From Thalassoglobus neptunius (GTDB taxonomy: Bacteria; Planctomycetota; Planctomycetia; Planctomycetales; Planctomycetaceae), in the NCBI RefSeq assembly GCF_007859735.1, contig NZ_SIHI01000001.1, positions 466,848-530,847 on the forward strand: a stretch of DNA of 64,000 bases, written 5' to 3'. Made by a program: the position numbers and the translations under genes. The notes beneath the pieces were generated by a model. The model saw only the letters and a list, made by a program, of their open reading frames with translations. It was not told where the DNA came from and did no database searches. How positions within the stretch are numbered: the stretch's first letter is position 1; each line of letters begins with the position of its first letter. Below, in pieces: positions 36,582 through 45,719 of this stretch.

Positions 36582-37592
36582 TCATCTCTGCAGGATGGCA
36601 GGCGAAACAGAGCTGACTCGTGAATCGCGCTGAGCGGTGGCTTGCTCGCAAGCTTTGCGGCGTTCACGGATCTTTTCGAGCCCGGCGGTATAGCAATCTT
36701 TGTGCTCTGCTTTAATGGCATCCAAAGCATAGGTTTCGGCTGCGAAGTAATCCTGGCGTCGTGTGGCGGCAATCGAGAGGTTGAACAGAGCCGCATGGTT
36801 TTGAGGATTCTCTTCGATGGCCCGTTGCCAACTCTCTTCCGCTTTACTCCATTCACCAGCTAAGGCCCACTTCACACCTGCGCGAACATTTCGGGAACCC
36901 TTTTCCCAGAAGTCACACGTTGCCAGCGACATCTCACAAGGTCGTTCGTGAGGAGCCAGCATTTGCACGAACTCTTGCAAGCATGATTCCGTCAGTTCGT
37001 GAAGCAACTCACCGCGCGACGGAAGCGGAGTTGAGTCCGGATCAAATCGGCCGCTGAAGTTGCGATTCACAGATCTGGCGGCAAGGACTTCTCCGGTTTC
37101 CACTTCCACAAGTCGAAACGAGAGCGTGACCGAACCTTCTCTGAGAAGGCTTTCGTTGGTTTGTGCGTCAAACTGAGTGTTGTCGAAAAGATTGTCATCA
37201 ATCGAATCTTGCGTGATCAGATTCAATTCCGAGCTTCGAAGTACCTGATCGTTGCAGTCGTACTCGATGACTTCTCCGAAGATAATTCCATCCACTCCAG
37301 CGGTGCGGGCAGAGGAAATCAGATCGTCCATTGACGGTCGATCCTGATACTCGACGGAAACAATTTTCGACTGCAACTCAGAAGGATCGACAATCGTGTA
37401 GAATTCATTGTCGTGAAGCAGAGCGGAAAGCGAGCCCGCGATTCCCTGGCCCTTGTCTCCAACGAAGTCGGTCACCACAATCCGGTGCATCCCACTGACT
37501 TCGATTTCGGCAGGTTCCCAGCAATGAACGACTGCGGTGTGACTACAGCCCGTAGAAATCGCCAGAATAAGGAAGAGGATTGCGGACTTCAT
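36582..37592 (-). CDS. Lipoprotein with CsgG-like N-terminal part and TPR C-terminus
   Basis: The 336-residue product has a lipoprotein signal ending ISTGC. Residues about 35-200 (VVTDFVGDKGQGIAGSL, GVDGIIFGEVIEYDC, SLLREGSVTLSFRLVEVETG) resemble CsgG/GNA1162-type periplasmic domains. Near residue 245, EWSKAEESWQRAIEENPQNHA begins TPR-like repeats. It is probably an envelope lipoprotein involved in assembly or transport. It meets the PfkB locus convergently with only 2 bases between stops. Confidence 0.82.
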   Translation of the reverse strand: MKSAILFLILAISTGCSHTAVVHCWEPAEIEVSGMHRIVVTDFVGDKGQGIAGSLSALLHDNEFYTIVDPSELQSKIVSVEYQDRPSMDDLISSARTAGVDGIIFGEVIEYDCNDQVLRSSELNLITQDSIDDNLFDNTQFDAQTNESLLREGSVTLSFRLVEVETGEVLAARSVNRNFSGRFDPDSTPLPSRGELLHELTESCLQEFVQMLAPHERPCEMSLATCDFWEKGSRNVRAGVKWALAGEWSKAEESWQRAIEENPQNHAALFNLSIAATRRQDYFAAETYALDAIKAEHKDCYTAGLEKIRERRKACEQATAQRDSRVSSVSPAILQR

Positions 37593-37749
37593 CCGTGAAT
37601 TGGTATCCCAAAGAACCTGACAAACACGTACCGGGTGCGTTCCTCGCTCGCGTGCTTCAAGGCTTATATCGGACGAACTTCGGTGGTGACAATCTCTTTT
37701 ATCGCGAAATCAACTCAGGATGTCGGCAACTTTTTCCAGGAGCGAACCA

Positions 37750-38088
37750 TTGACTGAGTCGAATCGTCCGCAAGTGAATCGCGTTCTGGTGGCAGTAATT
37801 GCCGTTGGGTGCCTGCTGACCGGGATTGCGATCGCTGTCGTCGACTCTCCGAATAACTTCTGGTGTGGAAGTTTTGTGCGAGTCGGTTTGCTTATGTCAG
37901 CATTCTGGATCGGGTTGCCCTCAAAGGGACGGGCTGCCGCGTGGGCGGATCTGAATCCGTGGTGGATTGTGGGAATCGCTGCCCTGTTGCTGGTGATCGT
38001 CCGCAGACCGAGGATTCTGCTTCCGTTTCTGGTCGTGGCTGTCGTGCTGGGAGTTCTCGTTCCGAAACTCACTCGTTCACTTAAGTGA
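37750..38088 (+). CDS. Small multi-pass membrane protein
   Basis: The 112-residue product has about four hydrophobic segments: VLVAVIAVGCLLTGIAIAV, FVRVGLLMSAFWIGLP, WWIVGIAALLLVIV and ILLPFLVVAVVLGVLVPKL. TTG at 37750 is chosen because AGGAG lies 7 bases upstream; ATG at 37720 in the same frame gives 122 residues without a ribosome site. Its last 8 bases overlap the end of the opposite methyltransferase gene. I do not recognise a family. Confidence 0.6.
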   Translation: MTESNRPQVNRVLVAVIAVGCLLTGIAIAVVDSPNNFWCGSFVRVGLLMSAFWIGLPSKGRAAAWADLNPWWIVGIAALLLVIVRRPRILLPFLVVAVVLGVLVPKLTRSLK

Positions 38089-38659
38089 AAACGAGGGAAC
38101 TGGTTGGGGAATCTGCAGCAGCTGCGAACGAGTCCGGAGAGCAGCCTTCCATACTCAGAAGATGCCGTTTCATATCGAGCCCCTGTGGAGCCGAGAAACC
38201 GCCAAGTTTTCCGCCCGAGCCGATCACGCGATGGCAGGGAATGATCAGCGGAAGGCAATTCTTCGCCATCTGATTTCCGACCGCTCGAGCCGCTCCCGGG
38301 GATCCCGCACGTGCGGCCAGTTCACGATAAGTGACAACTTGCCCATACGGGACTTTTTGTAACTGATACACAACACGCTGTTGAAATGCCGTTTTCTCTC
38401 CCGCTTCGACGGGAATTTGCGTCAAATCGACCGGCTCTCCCGAAGCGTATTCGACCAGCAGATTGTGCGCGTCTTTCCACCAGGCGGGAGGAGGGAAAGC
38501 GCGTTCACGCTGGGAAACCTCAAGGCTCTCCCAGGCGGATTCTTCGGTCAGGTGGCCAAATGTCAGTGATTTGATGCCAGATTTTCCGAGGCGGGCACCC
38601 ATCCAGCCGAGATCTGTGCGGAAGACAGCAAAGGAATGAGGAGAAGTCGCGTCAATCAT
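38081..38659 (-). CDS. ogt: Methylated-DNA-protein-cysteine methyltransferase
   Basis: The 192-residue suicide enzyme takes methyl groups from O6-methylguanine. The acceptor cysteine lies in LIIPCHRVIGSGGKLGG, with the helix-turn-helix segment VPYGQVVTYRELAARAGSPGAARAVGNQM. Normal length for Ogt. The start is the ATG at 38659; a longer frame to 38725 lacks support. It overlaps the end of the small membrane protein gene on the other strand by 8 bases. Confidence 0.9.
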   Translation of the reverse strand: MIDATSPHSFAVFRTDLGWMGARLGKSGIKSLTFGHLTEESAWESLEVSQRERAFPPPAWWKDAHNLLVEYASGEPVDLTQIPVEAGEKTAFQQRVVYQLQKVPYGQVVTYRELAARAGSPGAARAVGNQMAKNCLPLIIPCHRVIGSGGKLGGFSAPQGLDMKRHLLSMEGCSPDSFAAAADSPTSSLVFT

Positions 38660-38795
38660 GATCAGTTCTCTTTGACCAGCCTTGAGTCCACTTCTAGAAT
38701 AGCCAGTGCAGAAGAATGTAGCCACCGAGTGACCCCGCTCGGCGCTCCCGGAGACTTCGATCGAGACGATGTGCCGGGATCAGACAGGAGAGAGA

Positions 38796-39539
38796 ATGAA
38801 TATTTACGATTCACTGGCAGACGACTATTTCGTCAACATGAATCTTTACACGGAAATGCCCCTGCCGTCCCAGCGAGAGACGGTCCTGGAGTTTTTCGGG
38901 CGATTCCAGAAAACGTATCCGTCGATGCGGAACTTCTACAATCGCGACAACGGAGCATTTGTTCTCGAAGAAGACAAAGACCAGACAAGCTACAGCTGGC
39001 TCAGCATTGAAGATCGTCGAATTTGCAGCAGTGTCGTGAACCCCACGACCATCGACGATGCCTTCCCCCAGCATGCGCTCGCTTTGGAATTGGCGCCGTA
39101 TATGTTGTCAGTGAGTCCGCTCGATTGCGAAGCTTTGGATTTTCTCGTCGGGTTCGATTTCACCTATCGCGGCAATCACGATGAACTCGTCGCTGAGGCA
39201 CTCGGGCTCTCTCCCGCGTTCGAAAGCGTTCTCTCAATGGAAGGGACTCGCCCGCTCAACTTCGAACCCTCAATCACAATGGCCCTCACCGAGGACTGCC
39301 GCAGACAGTGCCGACTGATGGTGGAAACGCGAACCAACGCCTATCAGGTTCGTCGAGACGATTTCCCCGAAGAGATGATCAGCGTCTACTTCACCATCCG
39401 ACAATACGGCAGCTTGCCCCACGACGGACACTTCGTGCAAACCCTCACCGAGCTGCGCAACGACTGCGAACGACTCCTCGAAGAGCACGTCATCGAACAA
39501 ATCCTCCGCCCACTGCAGCAAGCTATTTCACGAAAGTAG
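38796..39539 (+). CDS. Unknown soluble protein
   Basis: The 247-residue product has no signal peptide or membrane segment. It is acidic, with segments EMPLPSQRETVLEFFGRFQK, PQHALALELAPYMLSVSPLD, DLVAEALGLSPAF-like and CRRQCRLMVETRTNAYQVR. CAGGAG precedes ATG 38796. Planctomycete-conserved proteins with this look are unassigned. No neighbour suggests a role. Confidence 0.75.
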   Translation: MNIYDSLADDYFVNMNLYTEMPLPSQRETVLEFFGRFQKTYPSMRNFYNRDNGAFVLEEDKDQTSYSWLSIEDRRICSSVVNPTTIDDAFPQHALALELAPYMLSVSPLDCEALDFLVGFDFTYRGNHDELVAEALGLSPAFESVLSMEGTRPLNFEPSITMALTEDCRRQCRLMVETRTNAYQVRRDDFPEEMISVYFTIRQYGSLPHDGHFVQTLTELRNDCERLLEEHVIEQILRPLQQAISRK

Positions 39540-39812
39540 TTTTCCGCAACCCCTCTGAACCATTGTCGAGACGCCATTCTGAGTTGGAATTCTCTTTTAA
39601 AATTCGTCAATTAAGTTGCTATTTGGTATTAGACTTTGTTGATTTGTTGAATTAACAGCTTCATTGTTTACCTTATATTCCTCGTGGGTTAGATGCTGTG
39701 TAAAGGTGATGTCACTTATCATCTCGCAACCTTGCGGCATCGAATGCATGGTCATGGTGCAATGGCAATGCAGCGTAAATTGCAAACGACTTTGAAAGTT
39801 CTCTATCAAAAG

Positions 39813-40799
39813 ATGCCGAGAACGTCCCGGAACGGCATCTCTCAAGTCGAACTGTTGATTGTGATTGCTGTCATTGGAATTCTTGTGGCTGTATTCCTGC
39901 CCGCAGTTCAAAGTACGCGGGAAACAGCACGGCGAGTTCAGTGTGGCAATCAGATGCGACAGATTGGTGTTGCGCTCGCAGCATTCGAAGCATCCCATGG
40001 CCATTTTCCTGCACGAGATACGAACGAGCGTTCCGCTTTAAACTGGATCAGCTCGTTGATGCCGTTTTTGGGGCAAACCGCTTTTTATGACCGCGTTATA
40101 GAGTTGTATGGTGGATCGGCTGAAGTCGATCCGGTCGAAGGAGTGCGGCTGGACTACAATCGTCTCAATCAGTTGACTCCACCTGGATTTCATTGTCCTT
40201 CAGATCCTGCACCGGCAGTGGGGACGACAAGCTATGCCGGAAACTCCGGGACATGGGGACTACATTTTCAACATGATGGGGTCTTTCGTTTCGCGAAACC
40301 AATTTGGCTCGGATATCGTCCCGGTGTTGTTTCGTCAGAAGCAATTGTCGATGGGTTGTCGAATACCGTGATCGTCTCCGAATGGGTCCATCGTCACACG
40401 GATCACCGCTGGCAGTCTGTCCCTGATACACCTCGGAGAGTGATTTGGAAACTCCCGATCTACCCGGCACAAGGGGGGGACCTTGATATGGTGGTAGAGG
40501 AATGTTTGCAAGTTCCCAAATCATGGCCGGCACGCTACGGATGGCGCGAAAATTCACGGCTGGGGGAACATTGGTATGGGGCCAGCAATGGGTATTCAAC
40601 TTATTATCATGCGTTGCAACCAAATCGCATGAGTTGTGACCCAGTGATCGGGGCAGTTGACGGAAACTTAACAACAGCGGGAAGTTTTCATCCCGGTGGA
40701 GTGAATGGGTTGTTTGCTGATGGCCACCTGATGTTTGTGAGCGAGAACATTGTGAAATGCCCCCGAAGTTTGAACCAGGCTTATGAGAGTTGGGGTTAG
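39813..40799 (+). CDS. DUF1559 prepilin-like protein
   Basis: The 328-residue product begins near a class III/type IV prepilin leader: RNG/ISQVELLIVIAVIGILVAVFLPA, with Glu at position 5 of the mature form; FTLVE is more usual than ISQVE. The DUF1559 body has CGNQMRQIGVALAAFEASHGHFP and FHCPSDPAPAV, and the C-terminal H-x9-DG sequence lies in FHPGGVNGLFADGHLMFV. Such pseudopilins are numerous in Planctomycetes. The start is uncertain (39762 and 39693 are alternatives). Its last codons and stop lie within the left end of the IS remnant, so the C-terminus may have been altered by insertion. Confidence 0.88.
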   Translation: MPRTSRNGISQVELLIVIAVIGILVAVFLPAVQSTRETARRVQCGNQMRQIGVALAAFEASHGHFPARDTNERSALNWISSLMPFLGQTAFYDRVIELYGGSAEVDPVEGVRLDYNRLNQLTPPGFHCPSDPAPAVGTTSYAGNSGTWGLHFQHDGVFRFAKPIWLGYRPGVVSSEAIVDGLSNTVIVSEWVHRHTDHRWQSVPDTPRRVIWKLPIYPAQGGDLDMVVEECLQVPKSWPARYGWRENSRLGEHWYGASNGYSTYYHALQPNRMSCDPVIGAVDGNLTTAGSFHPGGVNGLFADGHLMFVSENIVKCPRSLNQAYESWG

Positions 40800-41104
40800 G
40801 TAAGTAAGTCAGTGTGCTGGAGTGGAGGAGAAGGTGGAGCCGTAGGCGGAACCTTCTCTGGAACGGAAGCACACTGAGTCGAAAATTCGGCAGGCGTCAA
40901 CCCTCCAAGAGAGCTGTGCGGACGGCGGTGGTTGTAAGTCATCCGCCAGTCCTGAATCAGCTTCTGCAACACCTCAGCCAGCGACTTTCCTGCCGCCAAC
41001 ATCGCTTGCCCCTCCTGCAACAGCTTCACAATCTGCTCAGGCTTACGTCGTCGTCGCTTCGTCATCAAAGTCTCCTCGAACCAAAATCGGTCGGTTGACT
41101 CTCA
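40784..41104 (-). mobile_element. Internally deleted IS3-family remnant
   Basis: About 320 bases bounded by inverted TGAGAGT/ACTCTCA ends; the longer inverted match TTATGAGAGT at 40781-40790 and ACTCTCATAA at 41098-41107 includes 3 flanking bases. Inside, one frame joins the start of an IS3 orfA to the end of orfB. Full IS3 elements are near 1.2-1.5 kb, so most of the transposase is missing. A target duplication is not evident. It abuts the 3' end of the pseudopilin gene. Confidence 0.7.
40796..41065 (-). CDS. Hybrid orfA/orfB transposase remnant
   Basis: The 89-residue frame begins TKRRRRKPEQIVKLLQEGQ and continues AAGKSLAEVLQKL, the N-terminus of IS3-type orfA (helix-turn-helix). At residue 37 it changes to DWRMTYNHRRPHSSLGGLTP, the C-terminal end of the orfB integrase. 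The rest of both, including the DDE active site, is gone, so it cannot transpose by itself. GAGGAG lies 6 bases before the ATG, so it could be translated. Its stop overlaps that of the pseudopilin gene. Confidence 0.75.
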   Translation of the reverse strand: MTKRRRRKPEQIVKLLQEGQAMLAAGKSLAEVLQKLIQDWRMTYNHRRPHSSLGGLTPAEFSTQCASVPEKVPPTAPPSPPLQHTDLLT

Positions 41105-41167
41105 TAACATCTGGATCAGAAAATGGGGAGCACGCCACCCCGAGAACATGGAAGTTGTCTCGCTGTC

Positions 41168-42031
41168 TCAATCGTTCGTTTGCAGCTTCTTCCAGGCGAT
41201 CAGGGCGTCTTTCACGGAAGCGACGTCATGAACCCGAATGAGTTTGACCGACTGCTGAGCCAACGCGATTGAAACACCGACTGTCCCTGCGAGCCTTTCT
41301 TCCAGCTTGCGTCCAATCAGTTTTCCAAGAAAACGCTTTCGCGAATGTCCGATCAAAACAGGTCGTCCCGTGTCGTGAAGTCGACGGATGTTGGTCAGAA
41401 GTTCGAGGTTGTGCTCTGCTGTCTTTCCGAATCCAATTCCAGGATCAATGACGATTCTTTCCGGATCAATTCCAGACTGCGAAATCGCATCGACTCTTGC
41501 ACTCAGGTACTCGGAAACTTCTCGTACCACATCATCATAAACGGGGTCGTCCTGCATTGTCTGAGGCGTGCCCAGCATGTGCATGATAATGACACCGCAC
41601 TCGGATCGACTCGCAACGTGAATCATCTCGCTGTCGAAGTCGAACCCCGAGACGTCGTTGATAATCTTCGCCCCTGCGTCGAGTGCCACCTTGGCGACGG
41701 ACGCTTTCATCGTATCGATCGAAATCGGAGCGTTCGTTTGTTTGACCAGCCCTTCGATGACCGGACGGACCCGCAGAATCTCTTCGTCTTCAGAAACAGG
41801 ACTCGCCCCCGGCCGTGTTGATTCCCCGCCGATGTCGAGGATGTCCGCTCCTTGTTCCACGAGCATCAGTCCATGCTCAATGGCGCGTTCTGGAGCGATC
41901 CAGCAGCCTCCGTCGGAGAAGCTGTCGGGAGTCACGTTGACGATTCCCATGATTCCGGGAATCGGCCCGTTCTTCCAGGTGGTCTGATCAAATCGCCACG
42001 TGCGCTCGATGGTTGGGTCAGATTGTCTCAC
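41168..42031 (-). CDS. folP: Dihydropteroate synthase
   Basis: The 287-residue enzyme joins p-aminobenzoate to hydroxymethyl-dihydropterin diphosphate. Motifs are GIVNVTPDSFSDGG, LDIGGESTRPGASPV, ISIDTMKASVAKVALDAG, IINDVSGF, IVIDPGIGFGKT and LIGHSRKRFLG. Standard length. GTG at 42031 is the apparent start, with only weak ribosome-site signal. Other folate genes lie at 53.0-54.9 kb. Confidence 0.96.
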   Translation of the reverse strand: MRQSDPTIERTWRFDQTTWKNGPIPGIMGIVNVTPDSFSDGGCWIAPERAIEHGLMLVEQGADILDIGGESTRPGASPVSEDEEILRVRPVIEGLVKQTNAPISIDTMKASVAKVALDAGAKIINDVSGFDFDSEMIHVASRSECGVIIMHMLGTPQTMQDDPVYDDVVREVSEYLSARVDAISQSGIDPERIVIDPGIGFGKTAEHNLELLTNIRRLHDTGRPVLIGHSRKRFLGKLIGRKLEERLAGTVGVSIALAQQSVKLIRVHDVASVKDALIAWKKLQTND

Positions 42032-42071
42032 AGGAAGGCTTCATCAAAATGGAGGTTCTGAATCTTGAGGC

Positions 42072-43271
42072 TTAGACTGTGGCTGTTCCGATCGTTAGTC
42101 CAATCCGGCATGCATTGAGAAACTGGTCGACAAAAAGCTGTTCTTTAACCGTATGAATTTCACTCTGGCCGCAACCCAGTGTAATCGTGGGAAGTCCGTG
42201 GGCATTCATCCAGTTGGCGTCGAGTCCTCCATTGCTGATCCGGGTTTCTGGAGTCAGGCCAATCGACTCAACAGCTCGTTCGGCAATCTTGACGACTTCG
42301 GCGTTCGGATCGAGTTGAAACGATTCGTACTTGTGCCGCGTGGTGAATTTGACTCGACCGGATTTCCCGTCGGTATTCATTGTTTCTTTTGCAGACTGTT
42401 CGAACGCACGTTGGATCGTTTTGACAATCTTTGAGCGAAATTCGGGATTGTGGCTGCGGGCTTCTGCACTGATTCTCAAGTGATCCATCACGACATTCGT
42501 TGCGGCCCCACCTTGAATGATCCCGATATTACTGGTCCCGGATTGCTTTCCCTTTTCGATCAGCCCCAGCCATCCATCGGCAGCGAGGGATTGAATCGCC
42601 CGGGCAGCGATGATGGCAGCACTGACGCCGTGTTCGGGGTGGGCACCCGCGTGGCTGGCGATTCCGTGGACCTCGATTTCGATATGATCATCACCGGTCG
42701 CTCCGATCACTGCAATTTCCGGCCGTCCACCGTCCCAGTTGAATCCGAGTTCCGGATCCCTCAGCTTCGCCTGGTCGACATACCTGGCTCCGATCAGTCC
42801 GACTTCTTCCTGGATTGCGAAGAGAACCGTCAAAGGCGGATGCGGTAAATTGTGTTGCTGGATAAGTCGAATCGTGTTGAGTACGACAGCGGCACCAGCC
42901 CGGTTGTCTCCACCGAGTGCAGTCGTTGAGTCCGCTGACCGAATGATGTTGTCTTCGCGAACCGGTTGGGCTCCGACACACAATGGAACTGTATCGATGT
43001 GGGCCATCAAGAGTCGGCGAGGCTGATCAAGATTGCCCGGAAGATCGACAATCAGATTTCCGTTTTGCCCCGTGAGATGACTTTGAGTATGTGCTTCGTC
43101 GAAAGAAATCTGCGATTCATCGATTCCCGCTTCGTGGAGTTTATCGACGATCAACTGAGCGATCGCAGCTTCCTCTCCACTCTTGCCCGGCACAGCAATC
43201 ATCTCCAAAACGAGATCAACTGCAGCATCGTCAATGAGTGAAGTCAGTTTGTTGGTGTCACCGGGAGACAT
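42072..43271 (-). CDS. M20 metallopeptidase (tripeptidase T-like)
   Basis: The 399-residue enzyme has the M20 zinc ligands: LLMAHIDTVPLC (His, Asp), TTALGGDNRAGAAVVL, AIQEEVGLIGARYV (Glu-Glu), DLGFNWDG-like with Asp, and a closing histidine near LGCGQSEIHTVKE. A lid domain lies at about 205-310 with HGIASHAGAHPEHGVSAA. It should cut small peptides in the cytoplasm. Its start lies 40 bases from folP on the same strand; they may share a transcript. Confidence 0.9.
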   Translation of the reverse strand: MSPGDTNKLTSLIDDAAVDLVLEMIAVPGKSGEEAAIAQLIVDKLHEAGIDESQISFDEAHTQSHLTGQNGNLIVDLPGNLDQPRRLLMAHIDTVPLCVGAQPVREDNIIRSADSTTALGGDNRAGAAVVLNTIRLIQQHNLPHPPLTVLFAIQEEVGLIGARYVDQAKLRDPELGFNWDGGRPEIAVIGATGDDHIEIEVHGIASHAGAHPEHGVSAAIIAARAIQSLAADGWLGLIEKGKQSGTSNIGIIQGGAATNVVMDHLRISAEARSHNPEFRSKIVKTIQRAFEQSAKETMNTDGKSGRVKFTTRHKYESFQLDPNAEVVKIAERAVESIGLTPETRISNGGLDANWMNAHGLPTITLGCGQSEIHTVKEQLFVDQFLNACRIGLTIGTATV

Positions 43272-43321
43272 TTTCGTTTTCGCTAACCGTCAGACTGGAA
43301 ATGGATTCTATGTGCCACAAT

Positions 43322-43355
43322 AAAAAGACCCGACGCGAAATGCACGTGTCGGGTC
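43322..43355 (-). terminator. Terminator after MFS transporter
   Basis: Stem GACCCGAC/GTCGGGTC with A run at 43322-43326, a U tract for reverse transcripts. It lies 33 bases past the transporter stop. Confidence 0.8.
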
Positions 43356-43387
43356 CATGGTCGATTTTTGATGGAATTGAATGGTGC

Positions 43388-45037
43388 TTATTTGTCGGCA
43401 GGACCTTCCACTCCACCAGTGAATTCTTCATCTTTGGCTGCATGCCCAGTAAGGACTTCTGCTTGGTATCCACCCTTCGACTTGAAGTATGCACCAAGGA
43501 TCAGGTAGCAGACGAGCATGAATGCCGGAAAGACAGCCATCTTGGCGAGTGCATCGAACTGCCCAGCTTTGTCGGCAGCTGCCAGGGCAGCAATGTCTTC
43601 CTCGCCGGTGATTTCCTTCTTCTTGTCCGGATCAATCGCTTCGTAGTCGAAGCCCATATAGGACTTCTCAACGAGAACTTCTTCTGCTGTCGCAGGTGAA
43701 GTTACTGCGAGTTCAGCACTTGCAGTCTTCTCCTGAAGGGCTCCAATCAGAGGGAATCCGAGAACACCCACTGCGATCATCCCGATTCCCGAAATGGCGT
43801 TCAGAGTCAGTGCTCCTCCTTTGGGGCACTGTTCAGCCGTGACCCCGAGCATTGTTGGCCAGAAGAACGTCTTTCCAATTCCATAGAGCGTTGCCGCGAC
43901 AAAGATGACAGCGATTCCTGAACTTCCCGTTCGTGACAGGGCAAGCAGTCCAGCGATCGCGAGGATCGAACTCAGGATAAGGAGTCCGATTGGTGACAGT
44001 TTATGGACGATTGGACCTGCGAAGAATCGAAGCACCATCATGATCGCTGATGTGTAGACGAGAACCCAACCGGGGTTGTAACCGGCAGCCTCCATCGGCT
44101 TTTCCATCAGGCCGCTGATCCAGCCATCTGTTCCAATTTCCGTGGTTGCCAAAGGCATCATAATGACAATCAGAAACGCCAGAATCCCTCTTCCGAAGCT
44201 TTGAGTATACGCACCAAACGCAACGGCAACGATCGCAGCGAGGACACCGGATACGCTTAGAGGCCATCCAAAGACTTCACCGAGTTGCATGAAGATTAAA
44301 CCGAAGCCAACAAACGCCCCGAACGCCCCAAATTCAGCCAGCATTTCACGATAGCTGACCCCAGCTTGCTCACGCTCGCTGACAGGAAACTTCGCATTGA
44401 AAAGCATGATGAAATAGATGACAGCTGGGATTGCAATCGTTCCGAGGACGAGACGCCAATCACCCGTTTTCGCGGTGTCAGCCATTGCAATTGTAATGAT
44501 ACCTGCGACGACGAGACCTCCCGGCCACCCCGCATGCAGAATGTTCAACCACTTGGTTTTTTCCTTGCTGAACATTGTCGCAACGATCGGGTTAATGAAC
44601 GCTTCAACAGTTCCGTTGCCGAGGGCGAGAATGATACTTCCAAGGTAAAGAAGATTGTGGCCCCGGTCCTGAGCTGCAGCGAGTTCTTCACCGGACACGC
44701 CTTGAATTGCTCCATAGGCCATGCACGCGAGAACGAGATAAATCGCATAGCAAACGAATGAGAAAATCATTGCAACGCGATAACCGATTCGGTCAATTAC
44801 AAGACTGAACAAGATAATCGAAATCGCGAATGGCCAGACACCAGCTCCTTTGAGGGCACCGATCGCGACTTTCTCAAGCCCAAAATCACTCTCGAATCGA
44901 ACATCGCAGAGATACATTCGACTGAAGAATGCGAATGCTGTGGTAATCAGCGCGATGAAACAGCCCCAGAACATGATCATATCGCCAGTGGAATGCGATG
45001 TCTGAGGCGCGCTTGGCGCTTCTTGCGCGTTGTTCAT
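43388..45037 (-). CDS. Major facilitator superfamily transporter
   Basis: The 549-residue protein has about 12 hydrophobic segments, including WGCFIALITTAFAFFSRMYL, ISIILFSLVIDRIGYRVAM, YLGSIILALGNGTVEAFINP, RFFAGPIVHKLSPIGLLIL and GVTAEQCPKGGALTLNAISG. A large acidic insert (about 445-520) precedes the last helix. Family and transported solute are not certain; sugar or nucleoside transport is a common planctomycete annotation for this type. ATG 45037 follows GGAG by 9 bases. A terminator follows at 43322. Confidence 0.85.
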   Translation of the reverse strand: MNNAQEAPSAPQTSHSTGDMIMFWGCFIALITTAFAFFSRMYLCDVRFESDFGLEKVAIGALKGAGVWPFAISIILFSLVIDRIGYRVAMIFSFVCYAIYLVLACMAYGAIQGVSGEELAAAQDRGHNLLYLGSIILALGNGTVEAFINPIVATMFSKEKTKWLNILHAGWPGGLVVAGIITIAMADTAKTGDWRLVLGTIAIPAVIYFIMLFNAKFPVSEREQAGVSYREMLAEFGAFGAFVGFGLIFMQLGEVFGWPLSVSGVLAAIVAVAFGAYTQSFGRGILAFLIVIMMPLATTEIGTDGWISGLMEKPMEAAGYNPGWVLVYTSAIMMVLRFFAGPIVHKLSPIGLLILSSILAIAGLLALSRTGSSGIAVIFVAATLYGIGKTFFWPTMLGVTAEQCPKGGALTLNAISGIGMIAVGVLGFPLIGALQEKTASAELAVTSPATAEEVLVEKSYMGFDYEAIDPDKKKEITGEEDIAALAAADKAGQFDALAKMAVFPAFMLVCYLILGAYFKSKGGYQAEVLTGHAAKDEEFTGGVEGPADK

Positions 45038-45189
45038 CAATATGCTCTCCGGTGGAACTTCTTATGAGAAAATGCCGAGACGGCTGGAAGCCGAATTCGG
45101 AGGTGATCCTAGCTATTCCTGAATCCGAAATCCAGAAACATTGATGTATCTGTCGCAAGTTCGGAACGAGAAATCTTGGTCAGCGCAAC

Positions 45190-45213
45190 AAAAAAAGCCG
45201 CTTAAGAAGCGGC
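45190..45213 (-). terminator. Terminator after csrA
   Basis: Perfect stem GCCGCTT/AAGCGGC with 3-base loop at 45197-45213 and an A run at 45191-45196 forming a U tract on the reverse strand. Confidence 0.8.
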
Positions 45214-45289
45214 GTTTGAAAAATGAGAAGTGAGACTTCAGTATCTATTCGCGCAATGGGTTCACTGGCTGGGAGTCTTCGATCTTTCG

Positions 45290-45499
45290 TCAGACCTGAT
45301 CTGGAACCGGGACATCGTCGCCGGAGTTGGATTCGTTCAGCTTCATGAGAGCTTCGTAGACTTCGCTCCGATGGATTGGAACTTCGCGCGGAGCCTGTAT
45401 CCCAAGCCGAACCTTGTCACCACGGATTTCGACCACAGTGATCACGATGTTCTCGTCGATGACGATACTCTCGTTCTTCTTCCGAGAGAGAACCAACAT
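45290..45499 (-). CDS. csrA: Carbon storage regulator CsrA
   Basis: The 69-residue RNA-binding protein starts MLVLSRKKNESIVIDENIVI and continues VVEIRGDKVRLGIQAPREVPIHRSEV, the CsrA core whose LTRRVGE-like site is here LVLSRKKNE and RxxVPVHRxE. It controls translation of mRNAs with GGA-bearing hairpins. The ATG at 45499 sits at the conserved M; the longer frame to 45586 is unsupported. GAGG precedes by about 10 bases. It lies downstream of lysS by 220 bases. Confidence 0.95.
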   Translation of the reverse strand: MLVLSRKKNESIVIDENIVITVVEIRGDKVRLGIQAPREVPIHRSEVYEALMKLNESNSGDDVPVPDQV

Positions 45500-45719
45500 A
45501 GTAAGACGCCTCACTGAGTCGTTTCGGTGAGAAGAGAACCTTGACGAATGATTGTCTTGAAACTGTTCCACGTTGAACAATCTCACTTTTCTCGCTTGAC
45601 ATGGTAGACGGGAATCTCTAGCTGGTCAACAACTTGATCGGCAAAATCTGCCGATTTCATTCCAACTGTTGGAGTTACGTCAAGTGACACGCGGACGAAG
45701 TTGAGACGTTCCTGGAATT

